Assembly (NCBI RefSeq): GCF_900108855.1
Contig: NZ_FNXY01000009.1
Coordinates: 1-64,000 of the forward strand
Origin: Dyadobacter koreensis
GTDB lineage: Bacteria > Bacteroidota > Bacteroidia > Cytophagales > Spirosomataceae
Direction: 5' to 3'
Length of the DNA stretch: 64,000 nucleotides
Shown here: piece by piece, positions 17,040 through 24,536 of the stretch
Layout of the letters: each line of letters starts with the position of its first letter
Numbering within the stretch: position 1 is the first letter of the stretch
The notes under the pieces: generated by a model
Told to the model about the DNA's origin: nothing
Seen by the model: only the letters and a program-made list of their open reading frames with translations
Databases searched by the model: none
Made by a program: the position numbers and the translations under genes

Positions 17040-17948
17040 TCAAACCAATTGACGTAACGCGGAAGGCGTTTGACCTGTATGTTTTCGAAATGCCTGAGTG
17101 AAGTGTGTAGGCTCATCAAAACCCAGACTGTGACTAATTTGACTGATGGGCCAGTTTGAATGGATTAATAATGCCCGGGCCTCCTGCATGATACGCTCGG
17201 AAATAAGTTGCGTGGTCGTTTTGCCCGTTTCCAATTTCAAAATCCTATTCAGATAATTGGTATGAACCGCCAGTTTATCTGCAAAAGCCTGTGCATTTCG
17301 AAGTTCGATTTGTTGCGACGTCGATACCAGCGGAAACTGATTAGCGAGAAGAGCCTTGAAGGAATTTGTAAGACGTGTAGATGCTGTCTGCGAACGAAAT
17401 GCCAGTTCCGGGCTCAACTTTAAAGCTTCATGAATGCATTCAAGCACATACAGAAAAAGTAAATCATATTTATGCAAATAGCTAGTTGCCTGTTCCGCAA
17501 TCATTTTCTGAAATAAACTGATAAACCTATTTTTCTCTTCAATGCTGAGAAGAAAAACAGATTGCGCATCGGAATCAAAAACCGTCCAGTCCGTTGGACG
17601 TTGGTATGTATGCATCGGTAAAAAATCTTCGGTAAACATACAGCTATACCCACTGCATGAGCCGCTGTGAACTTCCCAGCGATAAGGCACATCCCTGTTT
17701 GTAAAAACCAGCGCGCAAATACCCGGCTCAATTAAATATTCACGATCTCTGTAATAATAGCTGGCATGACCTGTGATCAGTGAGATTTTATAAAAATCTT
17801 TACGGCTGTATACTGTCGTTGATTTTAAACTTTCTTCTGAAAAATCATCCAGCCTTACAGCAGCAAAATGGCCTCCGCTTCGCCGATTGCTTACAGCTTG
17901 TTCAGGTAAACTCGACGAGTAGTCAGCTAATGTTTGTTGTTGAACCAT
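17040..17948 (-). CDS. AraC family transcriptional regulator
   Basis: A 302-residue protein. The N-terminal half is a cupin-like ligand-binding domain (Y-rich segments such as GHASYYYRDREYLIEPG). The C-terminal 100 residues are the AraC double helix-turn-helix, with ISERIMQEARALLIHSNWPISQISHSLGFDEPTHFTQAFRKHTGQTP matching the conserved second HTH and PxxFR-like signature. It probably controls the adjacent SDR gene, with which it may be co-transcribed. The inducer cannot be deduced. Confidence 0.92.
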   Translation of the reverse strand: MVQQQTLADYSSSLPEQAVSNRRSGGHFAAVRLDDFSEESLKSTTVYSRKDFYKISLITGHASYYYRDREYLIEPGICALVFTNRDVPYRWEVHSGSCSGYSCMFTEDFLPMHTYQRPTDWTVFDSDAQSVFLLSIEEKNRFISLFQKMIAEQATSYLHKYDLLFLYVLECIHEALKLSPELAFRSQTASTRLTNSFKALLANQFPLVSTSQQIELRNAQAFADKLAVHTNYLNRILKLETGKTTTQLISERIMQEARALLIHSNWPISQISHSLGFDEPTHFTQAFRKHTGQTPSALRQLV

Positions 17949-18047
17949 AAGTAAAAATTACAAACAAATTTCAATACAGAGGCAGCAGTATTCAGTTAGT
18001 GAGTGAGTAGAATTTAGATTCAAACATTTTCAGAGTATCTCAATCAT

Positions 18048-20024
18048 TCATCGAACCAGTAACACCGTCCCACTTTTACGAATAACTTCTCCTTCTTTTG
18101 TAACCGCTTCCATTTTCCAGACATAAGCACCAGCAGCCACTTTCATGCCTTTCAAACTTCCATCCCATCCTTCATTCAATTGATCTGATGAGAATACTGC
18201 CTCTCCCCATCGGTTGTAAATTTTAAGATAATTTAAGGATGCGATATGATTGCTGATTGGTTTCAACAGTTCATTACTATTATCTCCGTTCGGTGTAAAG
18301 ACATCAGGAAGATTTATCGAGGCTGGCGGAGGTATTGATAATTCAACTCTGCCCGTTCCCGTGCATCCCTGAGGAGAAATGACTGAGACAGTGTAAATTT
18401 GACTAAAACTAAGTGTTGCTTTGGGATTGGATATAACCGGATTATCAAGCCCGGTGGGTGGGCTCCACAAATAGCTTACATTAGAAATACCTGTCAACTC
18501 ATCCGAAGATGCATTTAACTGATAGGCTACGTTTGGTGGAATTGTTGCATCTGGTGTAGTGTTCACCTTGATTTCAGGAATTACCTTAACCTGTACCGTA
18601 TCTCTTAAAACGCAATTTTCCATGGCTGCCGTTACAATATAATCCGTAGTCTTTGCGGGAGAGGCATATGGATCCTTAGTTTTTGGATCATCAAGCCCAA
18701 TTGCCGGAGTCCAGGTATATGAAGCAGCATCGCCCGTTGTCACAAGCTGAATTTCCTGACCTGCACATATAGTGGTATCCGCAATTGTTCTAAGGCTGGT
18801 ACTTTCAATAGCTTTGATCACGATAGACGTATCCTTAACACAGCCATTGTTATCCTTTGCAAAAACCTTATACTTACCTGCCGATAGGTTAAAAGTCTCA
18901 GATGACTGGAAATTGATTGAATCCAGTGAATACTGGTAAGGAGAAGTCGCGTTTGAAGCTTTTATGGTCAGAGTCGTTTGATTCTTACATTGATCTGTAT
19001 CAAGAGCAACTGCAATCTCAGGAACTGAACCAATCGTAATTCTTTTTGTATTCTCAATTTTCGCCCCGCAAGCACTGTTGACGATCGCTAGCGTTACGAA
19101 TTTTTGCCCGGGTGAATCCCATTTTATCAAAAACGGACCTTTCCCTGACCCACTTATTATTTTCGATGCTCCAAAAGCCCATTGAAAGCCATAAGTGCTC
19201 TCGGAAGGAAGCTTTCCTGTATATTCTACCCTTGCATTTCCATTGTTGCATAACGGATTTGGATCAATGAGAAAATCAGCCATAGGATTAATCGTGGAAG
19301 TAGCACAGATATCTGCAAATTCCCGAACAATCTCTGATTTCTCTAACGGTTTATTCCTGACAGACAGATACGCAAAATTAGCCTCGCCCGACTCGCAAGA
19401 AACAATATTATCATCTCGATAGAAATAAATCGGAGTTCCGGCCTTGCCCACATATTTCTTACCCGCATCATCATAAGTTGAAAATAATGCTCCGTCGGCA
19501 TATAAGCTGACGAGGCCCGTCGCAGCATTACGGGTTATCGTAATCAGGTAATATGTCTTATCGTTAAAATAAGGACAGGTACCAACAGTACCGCCATCAA
19601 GTTCCAAACACCGGCCACTACTTCCCGCAGTGCTTTTGAAATAAATCCCTTCATCCTTTTGTCCGTTTGAAAAGTCTATGATCCGGGTTCTGCCACTTCC
19701 CCAATTTGTATTTCTCACATATAATTGAATCGTATAACTTTCTAAGATAGCGCCATCTGCATTAGCGTACCGCAAGCCGTAATTTAGATTACTGTGATAG
19801 ACTTTTCTTCTGAACCCACAGGTTAAGACGTCTTCAACAAACGCACCTTCAATAGCTGATACTGTACAAGAGCCTGGATTCTTTACTGATACAAGGTTCG
19901 GAGCACAGGTAGGTTCGGCAACTTTTAAATCATCTGTGAAACGATAAGCATGTTCCACAGTCTGCGCCTGTGAAGTACTGCATATAAAAATGACAATAAT
20001 CGCTTTAAAAAAAACCGATTTCAT
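18048..20024 (-). CDS. Secreted LamG/PKD protein with type IX secretion (CHU_C) sorting domain
   Basis: A 658-residue secreted protein. A signal peptide occupies residues 1-20 (ending TSQAQT). Residues about 30-235 look like a LamG/concanavalin-like sandwich. Residues about 240-570 hold several PKD/Ig-like segments (FQWAFGASKIISGSG, YTWTPAIGLDDP, YLWSPPTGLDNP). The last about 85 residues are the gliding motility-associated C-terminal domain: LPDVFTPNGDN, LKIYNRWGEAVF, GWDGSLKG, and a final KSGTVLLVR. This sorting domain directs export through the type IX system and often surface attachment. A carbohydrate-binding or adhesive role is inferred. It stands alone. Confidence 0.92.
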   Translation of the reverse strand: MKSVFFKAIIVIFICSTSQAQTVEHAYRFTDDLKVAEPTCAPNLVSVKNPGSCTVSAIEGAFVEDVLTCGFRRKVYHSNLNYGLRYANADGAILESYTIQLYVRNTNWGSGRTRIIDFSNGQKDEGIYFKSTAGSSGRCLELDGGTVGTCPYFNDKTYYLITITRNAATGLVSLYADGALFSTYDDAGKKYVGKAGTPIYFYRDDNIVSCESGEANFAYLSVRNKPLEKSEIVREFADICATSTINPMADFLIDPNPLCNNGNARVEYTGKLPSESTYGFQWAFGASKIISGSGKGPFLIKWDSPGQKFVTLAIVNSACGAKIENTKRITIGSVPEIAVALDTDQCKNQTTLTIKASNATSPYQYSLDSINFQSSETFNLSAGKYKVFAKDNNGCVKDTSIVIKAIESTSLRTIADTTICAGQEIQLVTTGDAASYTWTPAIGLDDPKTKDPYASPAKTTDYIVTAAMENCVLRDTVQVKVIPEIKVNTTPDATIPPNVAYQLNASSDELTGISNVSYLWSPPTGLDNPVISNPKATLSFSQIYTVSVISPQGCTGTGRVELSIPPPASINLPDVFTPNGDNSNELLKPISNHIASLNYLKIYNRWGEAVFSSDQLNEGWDGSLKGMKVAAGAYVWKMEAVTKEGEVIRKSGTVLLVR

Positions 20025-20256
20025 GATGAGGGAGAGCTAAAATGCTAATGTCAAGTAAGAAATATTCGATCCTCTCGAATTATTTCTACATCTTAAAATT
20101 ACAAGAAAACCTCGCAAATCTAGTCCCGGAAAAAATAATTTATTATAAGGAAAAGCTGAGGACCACCTACGTTTCCTGTTTCAGAGCTTAGCCGATGGCC
20201 CACCAGTCCACAGCATTACAGAAGTGCTGTATCTTTGAGAATACAATTCCAAACCG

Positions 20257-20661
20257 TTATTTAAATTCCCGCTCGGCAATTGCCTTAACGGCGCGTTTTA
20301 AAATTTCTTCATCTTCGGTTATCCTTTTAACCATTCTCGCAGCCTCAGCATACACGCTCATAGGATATTTGGGAACAAAATTTTTGTCCATTTCTACCAT
20401 TGGCACCTTCAACCTGGCATGTTTAATACTTTCCAGATGTTCGATCGATACATAACTAAGCTCCGTCAGGCCCTGTCCAAGATCGCAAAGACCAAAGGCA
20501 ATATTATTGGTTGAATCCAATTCTGACAAAAGCCAGATTGCCTTACCATACTGTGAATATAATTTTACGACGGGTGCGTGGTCTTTCCCAAGTTCATTCT
20601 GAACTTCGTAGGCATTCTGGATCATGACCTCCCTGAGATCTTCTGTTATCATTTTTGACAT
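20257..20661 (-). CDS. DUF2958 family protein
   Basis: A 134-residue soluble protein matching the DUF2958 pattern: HAPVVKLYSQYGKAIWLLSELD, AFGLCDLGQGLTELSYVS, then FVPKYPMSVYAEAARM. The family is widespread in plasmids and integrative elements as well as chromosomes; no biochemical function is known. Start at 20661 or the ATG at 20652. A promoter ends only a few bases before the first ATG, so translation may be leaderless or start at the second ATG. No mobility genes are seen around it. Confidence 0.78.
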   Translation of the reverse strand: MSKMITEDLREVMIQNAYEVQNELGKDHAPVVKLYSQYGKAIWLLSELDSTNNIAFGLCDLGQGLTELSYVSIEHLESIKHARLKVPMVEMDKNFVPKYPMSVYAEAARMVKRITEDEEILKRAVKAIAEREFK

Positions 20662-20696
20662 GGTTCAAATATACTAGCTATGTCAATATTTGACAA
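20655..20696 (-). promoter_or_regulatory. Promoter of the DUF2958 gene with TTGACA/TGTCAA inverted half-sites
   Basis: On the minus strand the -7 box TATATTTG (20666-20673) and a TTG -33 box (20694-20696) are 20 bases apart. Three half-sites surround it: TTGACA at 20655-20660, TGTCAA at 20681-20686 and TTGACA at 20690-20695. The last two form an inverted repeat with a three-base centre overlapping the -33 region. This is a typical layout for a repressor operator; the binding protein is unknown. Confidence 0.5.
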
Positions 20697-20704
20697 TTAA
20701 TAAA

Positions 20705-20777
20705 CACGAGAAACGCAAGCAACTAATTTCCTGACTAATAAAAAAGAGGAAATCACTTGCGTCGATTTCCTCTCGTG
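20705..20777. terminator. Two-state inverted repeat; its inner hairpin is a minus-strand terminator
   Basis: GAGGAAATC (20746-20754) and GATTTCCTC (20764-20772) form a hairpin followed on the minus strand by a T6 run, a terminator for the small ORF at 20793-20909. A competing set of nested stems spans the whole element: CACGAGA/TCTCGTG (20705-20711 with 20771-20777), ACGCAAG/CTTGCGT (20713-20719 with 20756-20762) and ATTTCC/GGAAAT (20726-20731 with 20748-20753). The two folds are mutually exclusive. Confidence 0.6.
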
Positions 20778-20792
20778 CGTCCCGGAAGACAA

Positions 20793-20909
20793 TTATGATA
20801 AAAGCATTATCGGATGATATTGGATAATCTCATCATTAAACTTTTCTGAGTTTTTAACCCACCATTTCACCCATTTTTGGTAAGCTTTTTTACGCAGTCT
20901 CTTTTTCAT
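20793..20909 (-). CDS. Predicted 38-residue basic small protein
   Basis: ATG at 20909, TAA at 20793-20795. The product starts MKKRLRKKAYQKW and contains VKWWVKNSEKF. It is strongly basic at the N-terminus with three tryptophans. A minus-strand terminator hairpin lies 20 bases after the stop, which supports a real transcript; no clear promoter or Shine-Dalgarno is seen. I recognise no family. It could be a small RNA-binding or membrane-peripheral protein, but that is a guess. It may instead be chance reading of a non-coding transcript. Confidence 0.5.
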   Translation of the reverse strand: MKKRLRKKAYQKWVKWWVKNSEKFNDEIIQYHPIMLLS

Positions 20910-21158
20910 ATCACAATCAGTTTAAAGTAACACATAAGCTGAATTTGAAATAGAAATCGTAAAAACCCGTAAATTCCTATATCAATTCGTCCCTGCAAAT
21001 ATTTTGAAAACGTCGATTATGCTAATATAACCAGATATTTATCAAATTATTGCACGTCACAAGAAACCCATAGTCACAAAAAAATACAATATTAAAGCCA
21101 GTGAATCTCAGGACCATAAAATTCCGGATTTTTCATTCCGCAATTCCCCAAATCAAAA

Positions 21159-21734
21159 TTAATTTTTGATCATTCCTATCAAAAACTGCGCTAGTTTTTC
21201 AACCTGCTTTTTGTCTCGTGACAAAATATAGGTTTGCCACAAACCTGTAAAGTTGGCTGCAATAAATTCTGCAAGTAACCTTGGATCTTTATCAGCCGAA
21301 ATCTCCCCTACTTCCCTGGCATCGGTCAGCAGTTGTTCAAAAAAATTGACAATATCTTTCCAGTTGTTATTGATTATGGAATGAACACTCTGATCAACTG
21401 TTGCCAGTTCAAAAGTAGAATTCACGGCCATACAGCATTTTCCGGTGTTCACAGTAGCTTCAACAACACTAAGAATCATATTTTCAACCTTTTCAATGGG
21501 GGAAGTCCCCATAGCAGCTTCTTTATGTTCTCTTAATTTTTCAGCAGCATAATTTCCCAAGCATTGTAAATAAAGACTATGCTTGTCGCCATATGTATCA
21601 TATATACTACCTCTGTTCAGCCCCATAGTCTGTACGAGGTCCTCCATGGACGTAGCGTTGTAACCTTTTTGCCAAAAAAGATCACGCGCTTTTTCCATTC
21701 TTTCTTCCGGATCAAACTCTTTCTTACGTGCCAT
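21159..21734 (-). CDS. TetR/AcrR family transcriptional regulator
   Basis: A 191-residue protein. The N-terminal HTH is clear (ARDLFWQKGYNATSMEDLVQ, MGLNRGSIYDTYGDKHSLY). The C-terminal all-helical ligand-binding domain contains cysteines at VNTGKCCMAV, of interest because related regulators sense electrophiles. A palindrome GAACGTTTGTTC lies within its own promoter, so autorepression is likely. No transporter or enzyme is adjacent, so its other targets are elsewhere. Confidence 0.93.
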   Translation of the reverse strand: MARKKEFDPEERMEKARDLFWQKGYNATSMEDLVQTMGLNRGSIYDTYGDKHSLYLQCLGNYAAEKLREHKEAAMGTSPIEKVENMILSVVEATVNTGKCCMAVNSTFELATVDQSVHSIINNNWKDIVNFFEQLLTDAREVGEISADKDPRLLAEFIAANFTGLWQTYILSRDKKQVEKLAQFLIGMIKN

Positions 21735-21738
21735 GATG

Positions 21739-21768
21739 CAAATTTACTATTTAGAACGTTTGTTCCAA
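21739..21768 (-). promoter_or_regulatory. TetR promoter with overlapping palindromic operator
   Basis: The minus-strand -7 box TAAATTTG (21739-21746) and TTG -33 box (21766-21768) are 19 bases apart. Between them lies GAAC-GTTT-GTTC (21753-21764), an inverted repeat of the kind bound by TetR-family dimers. The -7 box ends five bases before the ATG, so the mRNA may be leaderless. Confidence 0.6.
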
Positions 21769-21894
21769 AATATTTCAAAATTAAATCTCGCTTACAAAAC
21801 AATTGTTCCAGGGGATTAGTGCAATAGTTTAAATAATAAAAAAATATCCTCACGTATAGTAACTTATGCCCATTTGCAAGGCACAATAAAAATA

Positions 21895-21926
21895 AAGATC
21901 CGACACCTATTTCGATGCCGGATCTT
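21895..21926 (-). terminator. Terminator for the GH92 gene
   Basis: AAGATCCG (21895-21902) pairs with CGGATCTT (21919-21926). On the minus strand the stem is followed by a T-rich run (TTATTTTTATT). It lies 77 bases after the GH92 stop. Confidence 0.75.
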
Positions 21927-22002
21927 CTTATTCTTTTGAAACAACTACTTATTATATTTGAGATATGGGAACATAAATTTTCATAGCGAATAATTACGTT
22001 AT

Positions 22003-24252
22003 TTATTTTCCAAGCCCCCATTCTTTATTCGGTTTCGGTCCCATTTCAAGTTCCAGCGTTCCCCCTGCCGTTAACTGATCGTGCGTGAAGGAAGGCACAT
22101 TTAATACTTTTCCATCAAACTTTGCACTTTGGATATATTTATTGACAACCGAACAATTACTCGCGATCATTTTAAATTTCTTGCCATTTGGAAGATCGAT
22201 CGTCACTTTTTCAAATACCGGGCTTCCTATCGTATACTCTGGTTTTCCGGGCGTGATCGGGTAAAAACCCATGAATGAGAAGACAACGAACGCCGTCATT
22301 CCACCTCCATCTTCATCTCCCGGAATCCCAAAAATGTTGTCTTTGAACCACACATCCAGCAAAAAACGAATTCTTTTCTGCGTTTTCCAGGGCGCATCCG
22401 TATAGTTGTATAAATAAGGAATATGAAAACTTGGCTCATTCCCCATCGAATATTGTCCAACCAGACCCGTTGCGTCAGGAAATTTACCCCAGAACTCATA
22501 TTTACTACGCCCCAACCCTTCTCGGTAAAGTTGATCCAGCCCCTCTTCGAAACCTTTTTTACCACCCATCAAACCTATCAGACCATTAATATCATGCTGA
22601 ACCTGCCACTTGTAGGTCCATCCGTTGTTTTCATCATAAAAATCACGGCCACCCATGCCGCCATCAAATTTGGGATCAATCATAATCCATTCGCCCTTAC
22701 TGTCTTTGGGAAGGAACATGTTTTTATCTTTGTTCCAGAGATTTTTATAATTATAACCGCGAGCGCTGAATTTTTTAAAATCCTCTTGTTTCCCGAGATC
22801 TTTTGCAAATTCTCCCAGCGCCCAATCGTCATAACTTCCGCCCAAAGTCACAGCCACAGCCTGACGTTTTTCAAATGGATCAACAAGTTTCACAGTTTCT
22901 TTTTCATTTAAACGCAGTGCCGGAAAATATCCTTTGGTATGATAAATCTCATCCAGCTCACATTTAGCTCCGTTTCTCCAAGGAAGCATCGTTGCTTCCG
23001 TAGCATTTTTATACATGCCCGCATAGGCTTTGGAAACATCAAAATTTCTCAAACCCTTACGATATCCATCCAGAAATGTAACCGAAGAATGGAAGCCATT
23101 CATACAGGCGTGATCGCCAAAAAGTACTGGAAAAGTAGGCATCCAGCCACTTTGCTCATACATATTTACAAATGAATTAAGCATATCCTCTTCCTGTTCC
23201 GGATCAAGGATAATTCGCAGAGGATGGTGCGCCAGATAGGTATCCCAGGTCCAGTCATCCACATAAAAGGGACGGTTGCTGTTATGGATTTTCTTATCAA
23301 AACCGCTGTAATACTGATTATCTTCCGAAATATCCACCATCCGTTCGTAGGTGCGGTAAAGCGACGAAAAAAAACTGCGCTTTTGCGCTTCGGTACCGCC
23401 TTCGACCTGAATTTGATTGATCACATCCGACCAGGCCTGCTCGCCGTTTTTTCTCAGATCTTCAAAATCAGAGGTTTTTAACTCTTTGTCGAAATTTTTC
23501 TTAGCCTGCTCCTGGCTGATGTATGAAATCGCATATTTGAATTCGATTTTTCCGCTTTTGTTCTCAGGAAAATTGATCCAGGCTTTAACTTTTTCGCCTT
23601 TCACGGTTTTTTCTGTTAGTGCTTTTTCACCGTTCAGAACTCCGGTTTTCCCATTTTCGCTGAAAACGCCATACATGTAGACAGGAATGTCGTCATGATA
23701 CGTCTCTGTTCCAACAATTTCGTTGTCTGAAATAAATTTCCACGATCCTTCCCCGCCATTGTACAAATTAAATAAAAGACTTTTGGAAGAATTTGCAGGA
23801 AATCCGAAACGGTAAATTCCTGTTTTTTTGCCAGGTGTAAATTCAACCTGAACCTCATCGTCAACCAGATATGTAGCATAATACCAGGGCCGGGTTACTT
23901 CAAGATCATGATCATACGCCAGTTTTTCATTGTAATTGACAGAAGTGATCTGCTTACTAAAAGGTTTGATCGAAAATGCCTGTCCCAAGCGATGAGAAAC
24001 TACGATCAGTGGAAAACTCGTGATCTGATCATCTAAATAATCCTTGCGCTCGGGGAACATTCGAACCATTTGATTTGGCAGCTGGATAGTCGGCCGTGTG
24101 GGTTCTAACAACTGACCAACATTTCCTACGCGAAGATCTACATATTTCAGGTTTCCTGAGGCTTCGTTTTTTTGTGCTTTTGAGCTAAAACTTAAACAAC
24201 AACTAAGTAATAAAATACTGGAAAATTTTAACGTTTTAAAGGATTGGATCAT
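22003..24252 (-). CDS. GH92 family alpha-mannosidase
   Basis: A 749-residue secreted enzyme with a signal peptide (ending SSKAQK). GH92 signatures are present: FHSSVTFLDGYRKG, GGSYDDWALGEFAK, GNEPSFHIPYLYNY followed by APWKTQ, and GDEDGGGMTAFVVFSFMGFYP, which contains the catalytic acid and base region and a calcium-binding environment. Members are exo-acting alpha-1,2-, 1,3-, 1,4- or 1,6-mannosidases; linkage cannot be told here. It is divergent from the membrane regulator and part of the PUL at 22-36 kb, suggesting mannose-containing glycans as targets. Confidence 0.93.
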   Translation of the reverse strand: MIQSFKTLKFSSILLLSCCLSFSSKAQKNEASGNLKYVDLRVGNVGQLLEPTRPTIQLPNQMVRMFPERKDYLDDQITSFPLIVVSHRLGQAFSIKPFSKQITSVNYNEKLAYDHDLEVTRPWYYATYLVDDEVQVEFTPGKKTGIYRFGFPANSSKSLLFNLYNGGEGSWKFISDNEIVGTETYHDDIPVYMYGVFSENGKTGVLNGEKALTEKTVKGEKVKAWINFPENKSGKIEFKYAISYISQEQAKKNFDKELKTSDFEDLRKNGEQAWSDVINQIQVEGGTEAQKRSFFSSLYRTYERMVDISEDNQYYSGFDKKIHNSNRPFYVDDWTWDTYLAHHPLRIILDPEQEEDMLNSFVNMYEQSGWMPTFPVLFGDHACMNGFHSSVTFLDGYRKGLRNFDVSKAYAGMYKNATEATMLPWRNGAKCELDEIYHTKGYFPALRLNEKETVKLVDPFEKRQAVAVTLGGSYDDWALGEFAKDLGKQEDFKKFSARGYNYKNLWNKDKNMFLPKDSKGEWIMIDPKFDGGMGGRDFYDENNGWTYKWQVQHDINGLIGLMGGKKGFEEGLDQLYREGLGRSKYEFWGKFPDATGLVGQYSMGNEPSFHIPYLYNYTDAPWKTQKRIRFLLDVWFKDNIFGIPGDEDGGGMTAFVVFSFMGFYPITPGKPEYTIGSPVFEKVTIDLPNGKKFKMIASNCSVVNKYIQSAKFDGKVLNVPSFTHDQLTAGGTLELEMGPKPNKEWGLGK

Positions 24253-24450
24253 GCTTTAATGAAATTTTATTTACCGCTAAGGTGCTTATGATTTTAAGGA
24301 ATTATTTTTCAGGAAGTATAGATAGCACATTTGAGGTTAATCTTTTTAATCATCGGAAATCGTTATTAAAAACACTAACTATTGTTTAACTTTAAATCAA
24401 TAATGTCATATTTGAGACAGATAACCAAAAATGCCAATTACGTGCGATAC

Positions 24451-24483
24451 GATTAAGAAAAGATTAATAATAGATTAACAAAA
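24451..24483 (+). promoter_or_regulatory. Three phased 11-base direct repeats upstream of the membrane regulator
   Basis: GATTAA recurs at 24451, 24462 and 24473, exactly 11 bases apart: units GATTAAGAAAA, GATTAATAATA, GATTAACAAAA. The site is 53 bases before the regulator start. The same pattern with conserved TTAANAA recurs at 36018-36050 upstream of susC. An 11-base period places each repeat on the same face of the helix. It is a candidate operator for a SARP/OmpR-like protein. Confidence 0.6.
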
Positions 24484-24536
24484 ACCCTAATGATTGCCTG
24501 AGGGAAAATTATTTCATTTCTCTCCATCCTTTTCCT

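Noticed and set aside
20202..20232. ACAGCA/TGCTGT hairpin downstream of the DUF2958 gene as a terminator
   Set aside because: Six-base stem and no T run on the minus strand; too weak to call.
21617..22021. 134-codon frame spanning the TetR promoter region and the GH92 terminator
   Set aside because: It would cover the TetR start codon, its operator and a terminator; contains no recognisable domain.
22423..22911. 162-codon antisense frame inside the GH92 gene
   Set aside because: Complementary to strongly conserved GH92 motifs; no start signal or family.
24337..24351. Two further GATTAA units on the minus strand upstream of GH92
   Set aside because: They are 9 bases apart rather than 11 and only two in number, so they do not fit the phased triplet pattern; AT-rich chance is likely. 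Not claimed as a third operator.
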